Source: JAEUIG01 sp046349775 (GTDB lineage Bacteria > Planctomycetota > Planctomycetia > Planctomycetales > Planctomycetaceae). From it: a stretch of 46,270 nt of DNA. Below the pieces are notes generated by a model. It was given only the letters and a program-made list of their open reading frames with translations. It was not told where the DNA came from and did not search any database. The translations under genes were made by a program, and so were the position numbers. The stretch covers positions 1 to 46,270 of the forward strand of contig JAXMBS010000044.1 of NCBI GenBank assembly GCA_046349775.1. Direction: 5' to 3'. Positions 40,165 to 46,270 of this stretch are shown here, piece after piece. Position 1 is the stretch's first letter. The number at the start of each line of letters is the position of its first letter.

Positions 40165-41133
40165 ATGTCCGATTCCACCGCGTCGTCGTCCGGCGCGGTG
40201 CATGTCCCGGTCCTGCTGACGGAGGTCCTGCACTGGCTCGACCCGCAGCCGGGGCAGATCATCGTGGACGGGACCGTCGGAGCGGGGGGACATACGGCGC
40301 ACATCCTCCCTCGGCTAGCGCCCGGCGGACGACTGATCGGACTCGATCGCGACCCGATGATGCTCTCGCACGCCCAATCCGTCCTTGCCGCGACTGCCGA
40401 ATCAGACGGCAGGTATGAGCTTGTGCACGCCAGTTACGCGGAGCTACGTCGCGTGCTGAGCGACCGGGACATTGAGGCGGTGGACGGCGTGCTGGTCGAC
40501 CTGGGGCTGTCGTCGGACCAGTTGGCCCACGCTGACCGGGGGTTCGGATTTGAGTCGGTCGGGCTCGACATGCGGTTCGACACGACGCAGGGGCAGAACG
40601 CGAAGGACTTGCTCAATGGCGCGTCGGCGAATGAGCTGGCGGACATATTTTATCACTACGGTGAGGAACGGTTCGCGCGGCGGATCGCGCGGCGAATTGT
40701 CGAAAACCGACCCATTGAAACAGCGGCACAGCTCGCGGAGATCGCAAAGCGCGCCGCCGCGCCTGGCCGCGGCCGGCAGCGGATCCATCCGGCGACGCGC
40801 GTGTTCCAGGCACTGCGGATCGCGGTCAACGACGAGTTGGGCGCGCTGGAGTCCCTATTGCAGCGCGAGCTGCCGGCCTCGCTGCGACCCGGCGGCCGCG
40901 CAGTCGTGATTTCCTTCCACTCACTCGAAGATCGGCTCGTCAAGCACGCATTCCGCGACGGCCATTGGGAAGTCCTCACGAAAAAACCGGTGTCCGCCAG
41001 CGCAGACGAAGAACATAGCAACCCACGATCACGTTCGGCCAAGTTGCGTGCGGCGCGCTGGCTCGGCCCGGACGGCAAAACTGCGGATCGCCGTCCTGAC
41101 GAACGTGTGAGAGGCAACTGGCGCACGACATAG
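40165..41133 (+). CDS. rsmH: 16S rRNA (cytosine(1402)-N(4))-methyltransferase
   Basis: RsmH (MraW) methylates N4 of C1402 in 16S rRNA. The 322 residues from ATG 40165 match the family; the frame extends upstream to 40051 without conservation. Seen: VHVPVLLTEVLHWLDPQPGQIIVDGTVGAGGHTAHIL (SAM-binding motif), LIGLDRDPMML, DGVLVDLGLSSDQLAHADRGFGFE, LDMRFDTTQGQNAKDLLN, RQRIHPATRVFQALRIAVNDELGALESLL and VVISFHSLEDRLVKHAFR. It heads the small division cluster (LysM, FtsL-like, FtsI). An inverted repeat of about 180 bp separates it from the LysM gene. Confidence 0.97.
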   Translation: MSDSTASSSGAVHVPVLLTEVLHWLDPQPGQIIVDGTVGAGGHTAHILPRLAPGGRLIGLDRDPMMLSHAQSVLAATAESDGRYELVHASYAELRRVLSDRDIEAVDGVLVDLGLSSDQLAHADRGFGFESVGLDMRFDTTQGQNAKDLLNGASANELADIFYHYGEERFARRIARRIVENRPIETAAQLAEIAKRAAAPGRGRQRIHPATRVFQALRIAVNDELGALESLLQRELPASLRPGGRAVVISFHSLEDRLVKHAFRDGHWEVLTKKPVSASADEEHSNPRSRSAKLRAARWLGPDGKTADRRPDERVRGNWRTT

Positions 41134-41139
41134 ACAAAG

Positions 41140-41318
41140 AATCGACGCAAAGTCGCAGAGACACAAAGACGCGCAGAGCAGGACAATAACGCATTACCGG
41201 GAACATGCGGACGACTGTTGTGTTAGCAATCTTGAGACATGCAGATTTATCGGTAGGAAAAGACTGAATCGAATTCCCTTTGCGCGTCTCTGCGTCTTAG
41301 CGCCTTTGTGTCAATTCG
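41140..41318. repeat. inverted repeat pair, ACGCAAAG/GCAGAG word family
   Basis: AATCGACGCAAAGTCGCAGAG and ACACAAAGACGCGCAGAG (about 41140-41180) mirror CCTTTGCGCGTCTCTGCG and TCTTAGCGCCTTTGTGTC (about 41277-41318). The loop is about 95 bases. Same family as 3248 and 5473-5620. Confidence 0.82.
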
Positions 41319-41346
41319 TCCCCTTCGGAACAGAATGGTCTGACGC

Positions 41347-43191
41347 ATGAGCAAGCCCGAACCACCGAAGAAGTTCGATCCGCTGCCGGCTCCGAGACCG
41401 GCCGATGCGAAGAAGGCCGAGCCGAAGAAGACCGGCTGGGAGCCGCCGACGCCGCAGAAAGTCCGCTCCAGCGAACGAAAAATGGGCGTGCTCCTCGCCG
41501 TCTCGCTCCTGGCGGCGATCGGTTTCGTCGCGTACCGCAAGTACGACGAGGTCAAGAGCCGGCCGGCGACGAATCCGAACGCGTTTGCCGCGCTCAATGG
41601 CAAAGACACAAAACCGGCGGCGGATGATGGGAAGACCGCAGAGCCGGCGAACGGACCAGGCGTTTCGACGGTGGCAGGGACGGGTTCCTTGCCTCCCGCG
41701 TCACTGCCGGAATGGGCCGGCGGCAAGACCAGCGACACCACCACAGCCACCGCCCCCCCGACCGAGATGCGGATCGCGGCGACGGGGGTTTCTACGCCGT
41801 CACAACCCGAAGCACCGTCGACCGACGCGCACTCGACAGCCGACGCAACCTGGACCACACAGCCCGGCGACTTGCCGCCTCAGGGGGAACCGCCGCAAGG
41901 CGAACCAGTGCAGTCGGAACCGGGCCAGGTGACGTTCGATCTGGGCGCCGATACGACGACAGGCGGCGCAAGCGATGCACTGACCGCAGGCACAGTTTCT
42001 GCGCCGGCGGAGACCGCTACGGAGGACGCAACTGCCAACCCATTCGCGAGCGACGCGATCGTCTCAACGGAGCCTGCTGCGCCGCTGCAGGCCGACGAGG
42101 CCAGCACGTTTTCCTCAGATCCGGCCTCTCCATTCGGTGCGCAGACAGAGAGCAGCAATGCCGCTGATGAGTCGGTCGTCGTGTCGAGCGATCTCCCTGC
42201 GCAGCCGCGCGGCGACGCGGCGGACGCCGCAGCAGTCGCAGAGATGCCGGCGATCGATCTGTTCGGTCAATCCACGGGGGATCCGGCGCCCGCCGAGCAG
42301 CCGCAGCCGGAAAAGTCGCTCCCTCCGGCCGATTCCCCGTTCGGCGACGCGCCGGCCGCCGGCCTGGAACAAGCCCCCGCCACGGAATCCTCGCCGCCGC
42401 AACTCCTCGAACCCAGAGATCCGCAAGTGATGCCGCCACTGAACGTCGAACCGTTCGGTGCAGCGACTGCGGATACCGAGACCGTCACGAGCGAACCGGC
42501 GACGACCGCCGTGACTTCGCCGCCGGCCCGCGACCCATTCCCGCTGGAAGCCGGGGAAGTGCGCGTACAACAGCGAGCACCGCGCGGCACGCCGCGCGAG
42601 TTGAGTCCGAATCCCTTTGCGACCGGCGAAACTGCCACAGTCGTCGAGCGTTCGCCGGCGGCCGCGAGCGATCCCTTCGCACCGGCTCGAGACGTCAACC
42701 AGGCGGTCCGGGAAGACGAGGTCGTCGTCCACAATGTGCAGTCCGGCGACAACTTCTGGAAGATCGCCCAGCGTTATTACGGGTCCGGGACATCGTTCAA
42801 CGCTCTGGCCGCCTACAACCAGACGACGATTCCTGATCCGCAGCGGATAAAGCCCGGCATGCGGGTGCTCGTGCCCAGTGAGGCTGTACTGGCGCAGCAG
42901 TTCCCGCAATTGATGTCGGGAGCGTCGCAAACCGCCGAGACCCCGCAGTCGGGCCCGCCGGGATTCTCGATGGACACGCTGGGACGACCGCAATATCGCG
43001 TTGCCAAAGGAGATACGCTCAGCAGTATCGCTGAGCGATTTCTCGGCCGGTCCTCACGCTGGCGGCAGGTCTACGGCATGAACATGGACCAGCTCGTGGA
43101 CGCCGACAGCCTCATAACCGGCATGCTGTTGCGACTTCCGGCCGATGCCCGCCAGGCCCGCATGGACCGTGCGACAACATTCGGTCGATAA
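41347..43191 (+). CDS. membrane-anchored double-LysM peptidoglycan-binding protein
   Basis: A 614-residue protein: a Pro/Lys-rich cytosolic head (residues 1-45), one transmembrane segment (about 49-63, MGVLLAVSLLAAIGF), a low-complexity Ala/Pro/Thr/Glu-rich linker of about 390 residues, and two LysM domains at the C-terminus. The LysM blocks are VVVHNVQSGDNFWKIAQRYYGSG...RIKPGMRVLVPS (about 459-515) and YRVAKGDTLSSIAERFLGRSSRWRQVYGMN...LITGMLLRLP (about 550-604). LysM binds GlcNAc-containing polymers such as peptidoglycan. The position between rsmH and the FtsL-like/FtsI genes suggests a role in cell-wall synthesis or division; that is inference. The frame is intact. Confidence 0.9.
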   Translation: MSKPEPPKKFDPLPAPRPADAKKAEPKKTGWEPPTPQKVRSSERKMGVLLAVSLLAAIGFVAYRKYDEVKSRPATNPNAFAALNGKDTKPAADDGKTAEPANGPGVSTVAGTGSLPPASLPEWAGGKTSDTTTATAPPTEMRIAATGVSTPSQPEAPSTDAHSTADATWTTQPGDLPPQGEPPQGEPVQSEPGQVTFDLGADTTTGGASDALTAGTVSAPAETATEDATANPFASDAIVSTEPAAPLQADEASTFSSDPASPFGAQTESSNAADESVVVSSDLPAQPRGDAADAAAVAEMPAIDLFGQSTGDPAPAEQPQPEKSLPPADSPFGDAPAAGLEQAPATESSPPQLLEPRDPQVMPPLNVEPFGAATADTETVTSEPATTAVTSPPARDPFPLEAGEVRVQQRAPRGTPRELSPNPFATGETATVVERSPAAASDPFAPARDVNQAVREDEVVVHNVQSGDNFWKIAQRYYGSGTSFNALAAYNQTTIPDPQRIKPGMRVLVPSEAVLAQQFPQLMSGASQTAETPQSGPPGFSMDTLGRPQYRVAKGDTLSSIAERFLGRSSRWRQVYGMNMDQLVDADSLITGMLLRLPADARQARMDRATTFGR

Positions 43192-43278
43192 CGGGAAGTG
43201 GTTGGCAGTGATCGGTTTCCGCCGATCGTCGGGACCGCCTGAGGGTGGTTGCAGCCAACGATCCGGCGAATCGCACAC

Positions 43279-43524
43279 ATGTTCTTCCGGTTCGGAGCCG
43301 CAGTCGCGCTGATCGTCGTCGTGTCGCTCCTCGGCATTGCGCTGGAGAAGCGCGCACTGTCGCTGAAACGCGCCATCAGCCTGCAGACCTACCGCGCCGC
43401 CCAACTCGAAGAACGCCGCGTGCAACTCCGTCTCCGCTGCGAACAGCTCGGTGCTCCGGCCCGGCTGTTACAGTCGGTGGAGTCTAACTCGACAGCGGCG
43501 CGAGAAGCTGACTCGCGAAGCTGA
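43279..43524 (+). CDS. FtsL-like single-span division protein
   Basis: An 81-residue protein with one N-terminal membrane segment (residues about 3-18, FRFGAAVALIVVVSLLGIALE) followed by a basic, Leu/Arg/Glu-rich helix likely to be a coiled coil (KRALSLKRAISLQTYRAAQLEERRVQLRLRCEQL). The size, topology and place directly before the FtsI gene match FtsL of dcw clusters, which recruits septal synthases; sequence identity alone is not diagnostic. The start is ATG 43279; TTG 43249 is in frame. The last residues (TAAREADSRS) run into a repeat of AGCTGACT-type words. I treat the FtsL role as inferred from context. Confidence 0.65.
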   Translation: MFFRFGAAVALIVVVSLLGIALEKRALSLKRAISLQTYRAAQLEERRVQLRLRCEQLGAPARLLQSVESNSTAAREADSRS

Positions 43525-43605
43525 ATTGAACGACGCGCAGCTTTCCGACGGCTGACTGCTGAAAGCTGATCGCCAGCCTCCGACCTCTGACGTCCGGCCT
43601 CACCC

Positions 43606-45312
43606 ATGTTGTGGCGACAGCGGCTTGTGACCGTGCTCTTCGCCGCCGCGGGGCTGGTGCTCGCCGGACGGTTGATCCAGATTCAATGGCTCGATCAGCC
43701 GCGGTTCGCCGCCCGTGCCGAGCGGCAGCGGATGTTCGAAGAAACGACCGCCGCCCGTCCGGGAGACATCTTTGACCGGCACGGACGACTGCTCGCGACG
43801 ACAACGCAGGCGAACAGCCTGTTCGTTGATCCGTCCCTGCTGGAGAATCCCCTCGACGTCGCCCACCAACTGGCTGAGCCGCTGGGACTGAATGCCGACG
43901 ACCTCATGGCACGATTGGAGCAGTCGCGCGAGCGGCGGTTCCTGTGGATCAAGCGCCGGTTGAACGACACGGAGGCGGACGCCGTGCGCGCGCTTCCATT
44001 GCCGGAGAGCGCGTGGGGCTTTCGCCCGGAGTACGTGCGGCACTATCCCCAGGGTTCGCTGGCCGCGCACGTGCTGGGACTGCGCGACATCGATGGCCGC
44101 GGCCGCGGCGGCGTCGAGGAATGGTTTGATGCGACGCTCCGGGGTACGAACGGCCACCGAAGGCTGGTCCGCGATGCCCGCGGCTACGTGCTCGATGTGC
44201 TGGACGAAGCGGCGGAGCCGGCCGTCCCGGGCGCGGCGATCACGCTCACGCTCGACAGCGTGCTGCAACTGTTCGTGGAGCGCGAGCTCGACGGCCTTAT
44301 GGAGGAATGGCAGCCAACGTCGGCCTGTGCGATCGTGATCGAGCCGCGAACCGGCGACGTGCTGGCGCTGGCGTCGCGCCCCGGATTCGACCCCAACCGC
44401 ACCGCTCAAGTCGCCGAAAACGCATGGGTCAATACGGCGATTGCCTCGACGTTCGAGCCAGGTTCGACATTCAAACCGGGCATCGTCGCCTGGGGACTCG
44501 ATCAGGGCCTGATCCGCGCGGACGAGGAGTTCGACTGCGAGCGCGGCGCGTACCGGATGGGAAGCCGCATCCTGCACGATCACCATCCGTACGGCCGTCT
44601 GGACATCGCGGGGATCCTCGTGAAATCGAGCAACATCGGCATGGCCAAGATCGGCGAGCGGCTCGGCAACGCCGGCCTGCACGAAGCGGCCACGCGGTTC
44701 GGCTTCGGACGCAAGACGGGGATCGAATTGCCCGGGGAATTGCCGGGCCTGTTGCGCCCCCTCGACGCGTGGACGTCGTTTTCGACCGGATCGGTACCGA
44801 TGGGCCAGGAAGTCTCGGCGACGCCGCTGCAAGTGCTTGAGTCGCTGGCCACGCTGGCGAACGGCGGTCGGGCCATCACTCCGCACCTGCTTTTGGCGAC
44901 CGCCGGACGGCGTGCGGCGAGAAACGTCATCGCGACGCAGGTCGTTTCAGAATCCACCGCCGCGTGGCTGGTGCAAACGGCGCTGGTCGGCGTCGTCGAG
45001 CGCGGGACGGGGCAGAAGGCGCGGATCGACGGGGTCAGCGTCTTCGGCAAGTCGGGAACGGCCCAGAAGATCGATCCGGCCACTGGCCAGTACTCTGAGA
45101 CACGGTACGTCAGCTCGTTTGCATGCGGCGCGCCGGCCGAGAATCCTCGCGCCGTCGTACTCGTCAGTGTGAATGAGCCGGGCGCCGGCCGCAGCTATTA
45201 CGGCGGGACGGTCGCTGCGCCGGCCGCCGCTGCGATTCTGACGCGCACGCTGGCGCACCTGGACGCCACCGAGTCGATGACGTCAGCGCCGACCGACGCC
45301 GATCGGCGATGA
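43606..45312 (+). CDS. ftsI: penicillin-binding transpeptidase FtsI
   Basis: A 568-residue class B penicillin-binding protein, the septal peptidoglycan transpeptidase. Domains: a membrane anchor (about residues 4-24), the PBP dimer domain (PGDIFDRHGRLLATT near residues 50-65, RHYPQGSLAAHVLGLRDIDGRGRGGVEEWFD), then the transpeptidase domain with SxxK as STFK (Ser about 287), SxN as SSN (about 341-343) and KSGT (about 482-485). The order and spacing are normal. The location after rsmH and an FtsL-like gene supports FtsI rather than PBP2. Planctomycetes lack FtsZ in most lineages, which makes the retention of this gene notable. The frame is intact. Confidence 0.95.
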   Translation: MLWRQRLVTVLFAAAGLVLAGRLIQIQWLDQPRFAARAERQRMFEETTAARPGDIFDRHGRLLATTTQANSLFVDPSLLENPLDVAHQLAEPLGLNADDLMARLEQSRERRFLWIKRRLNDTEADAVRALPLPESAWGFRPEYVRHYPQGSLAAHVLGLRDIDGRGRGGVEEWFDATLRGTNGHRRLVRDARGYVLDVLDEAAEPAVPGAAITLTLDSVLQLFVERELDGLMEEWQPTSACAIVIEPRTGDVLALASRPGFDPNRTAQVAENAWVNTAIASTFEPGSTFKPGIVAWGLDQGLIRADEEFDCERGAYRMGSRILHDHHPYGRLDIAGILVKSSNIGMAKIGERLGNAGLHEAATRFGFGRKTGIELPGELPGLLRPLDAWTSFSTGSVPMGQEVSATPLQVLESLATLANGGRAITPHLLLATAGRRAARNVIATQVVSESTAAWLVQTALVGVVERGTGQKARIDGVSVFGKSGTAQKIDPATGQYSETRYVSSFACGAPAENPRAVVLVSVNEPGAGRSYYGGTVAAPAAAAILTRTLAHLDATESMTSAPTDADRR

Positions 45313-45409
45313 CGCCGTAAACGCGCACGTCCGGGACAGTTCGTACACCCGCTGGTAAACTGGCGGCGTGTTCCGAATCTCCCCGTTGAGACGCAGGAGT
45401 TAACCGTCG

Positions 45410-46081
45410 ATGCCGCGTTGTCCGATCTCCCCCGTTATCGTTGCCTCTCTGTTGCTACTCTCATCGTCCCTGCGTGCCGGCGATCTCACGGCGGAAGAGC
45501 AGGGGGAGGGATTCGTCCCGATCTTCGACGGCAAAACTCTCAACGGGTGGACCGGAGCGGTCACAGGCTACGAGGTCGCCGACGGCGCGATCACCTGCAT
45601 CGCCGCGAAGGGCGGGAACCTGTTCACAGAAGGGGAGTATTCCGACTTCATCCTGCGGTTCGACTGCCGGCTGGACGCCGGAGGCAACAACGGTATCGGC
45701 ATCCGCACGCCGGCCGGCGGGCATCCCTCGCGCGACGGGATGGAAATCCAGATGCTGGACAACACGTCCGAGCAGTACAAGGACATTCACCCGTATCAGT
45801 TCCACGGCTCGGTCTATGGCATCATTCCGGCCAAACGCGGGTACCTCAAGCAGGTAGGTGCGTGGAACCAGCATGAACTTCGCTGCGTCGGCCAGCACAT
45901 CACCGTCATTCTGAACGGCGAGACAATTGTCGACGGCGACCTTGATGCCGCGCTGGCGGCAGGCGCTCCCGACGGCAAAGAACATCCCGGAGCGCGCCGC
46001 GCCGGGGGCCACATCGTCCTGTGTGGTCACGGCACCCGCGTGCAGTTCCGCAACATGCGGATCAAGCCGGTCACGCGGTGA
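45410..46081 (+). CDS. secreted DUF1080 protein (3-keto-disaccharide hydrolase type)
   Basis: A 223-residue exported protein: a signal peptide (PVIVASLLLLSSSLRA), then the DUF1080 jelly-roll with GFVPIFDGKTLNGWTG, YSDFILRFDCRLDAGGNNGIGIRTPAGG, GMEIQMLDN, QFHGSVYGIIPAKRGYLKQVGAWNQHELRCVGQHITVILNG and a closing FRNMRIKPV. Family members have lyase/hydrolase activity on 3-keto sugars or act as glycan-binding modules. The start ATG 45410 has AGGAG about 10 bases upstream. The frame is intact. DUF1080 proteins are very abundant in planctomycetes. The precise substrate is unknown. Confidence 0.92.
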   Translation: MPRCPISPVIVASLLLLSSSLRAGDLTAEEQGEGFVPIFDGKTLNGWTGAVTGYEVADGAITCIAAKGGNLFTEGEYSDFILRFDCRLDAGGNNGIGIRTPAGGHPSRDGMEIQMLDNTSEQYKDIHPYQFHGSVYGIIPAKRGYLKQVGAWNQHELRCVGQHITVILNGETIVDGDLDAALAAGAPDGKEHPGARRAGGHIVLCGHGTRVQFRNMRIKPVTR

Positions 46082-46114
46082 CGGACAAGACGTCGGCAAG
46101 CGAGAACGCTGGCT

Positions 46115-46270
46115 CTACGGTCCAGGCCAGTCCATCGCGCCGACCTCAGGCTCGGCCTCGGTCTGTGCCCGGCCGCCCGGCGCACGGACCTTCAGCCAGA
46201 CCAGCAACTGACGGCGAAACGTCCGGAACGGCACTGCAATTTGCCGGTGTGCGCGAATCACCCACGGCCG
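46115..46270 (-). CDS. C-terminal end of an unidentified gene at the right edge
   Basis: A minus-strand frame is open from the right edge to TAG at 46115-46117 (51 codons before the stop). It reads RPWVIRAHRQIAVPFRTFRRQ then LLVWLKVRAPGGRAQTE and ends in EVGAMDWPGP. The first part could be a terminal helix and the last 20 residues look like a disordered tail. No family is recognised. It would be convergent with the DUF1080 gene. Support is only the open frame and composition. Confidence 0.3.
   Translation of the reverse strand, partial: RPWVIRAHRQIAVPFRTFRRQLLVWLKVRAPGGRAQTEAEPEVGAMDWPGP

Overview
The window reads as a high-GC chromosomal segment of a planctomycete (Planctomycetota), genus not determinable from this sequence. 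The evidence is the gene mix: a DUF1501 protein, a DUF1080 (3-keto-disaccharide hydrolase type) protein, a PQQ-repeat propeller with a signal peptide, an isochorismatase/ThuA fusion, a very cysteine-rich secreted HEAT protein, leucine-rich-repeat membrane proteins, and a reduced division cluster (rsmH, LysM protein, FtsL-like protein, FtsI). Almost every gap between genes holds a pair of inverted, wordy repeats. No rRNA, tRNA, CRISPR array, prophage or insertion sequence was found.

Layout. 1-4.3 kb: tilS (minus, cut by the left edge), a long leader, rny (RNase Y), then a DUF1802 gene and a small conserved protein on the minus strand. 4.4-9.4 kb: gpsA and an RluA-type pseudouridine synthase (plus), then two shikimate/aromatic genes on the minus strand, a DAHP synthase interrupted by a 62-nt poly(A) tract and pheA (chorismate mutase/prephenate dehydratase). 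10-16 kb: the chaperone pair dnaK and clpB, each a separate unit, converging on a sirtuin gene, then a small membrane protein. 16-23.6 kb: methyltransferase, PQQ propeller, DUF1501 protein, secreted alpha/beta hydrolase, mgtE and a YidD-like gene. 23.7-30.4 kb: aspS, EVE-domain protein, flippase-like membrane protein, TPR-type membrane protein, a second RluA enzyme overlapping a fumarylacetoacetate-hydrolase family gene. 30.5-37.9 kb: cysteine-rich HEAT protein, isochorismatase/ThuA protein, RidA-like protein (all minus), zinc-ribbon membrane protein and ruvB (plus). 38-46.3 kb: two leucine-rich-repeat membrane proteins, the small division cluster, a DUF1080 protein and a partial gene at the right edge.

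How the genes work together: most are housekeeping functions (tRNA modification and charging, RNA decay, protein folding and disaggregation, phospholipid precursor synthesis, aromatic amino acids, magnesium uptake, recombination, septal peptidoglycan synthesis), interleaved with secreted or membrane proteins typical of planctomycetes. I see no convincing defence island or biosynthetic cluster. The most unusual property is the intergenic repeat landscape: several unrelated repeat families, nearly all arranged as inverted pairs in gene gaps, sometimes supplying a stop codon, a start codon or even a piece of protein.

Sequence quality: several genes (rny, the DAHP synthase, pheA, the end of clpB, the sirtuin, parts of the TPR and LRR genes) carry single-base indels that are mostly compensating or lie in homopolymers, clustered in a few short zones. 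I treat these as probable assembly errors rather than true pseudogenes; coordinates there span the whole reconstructed gene.
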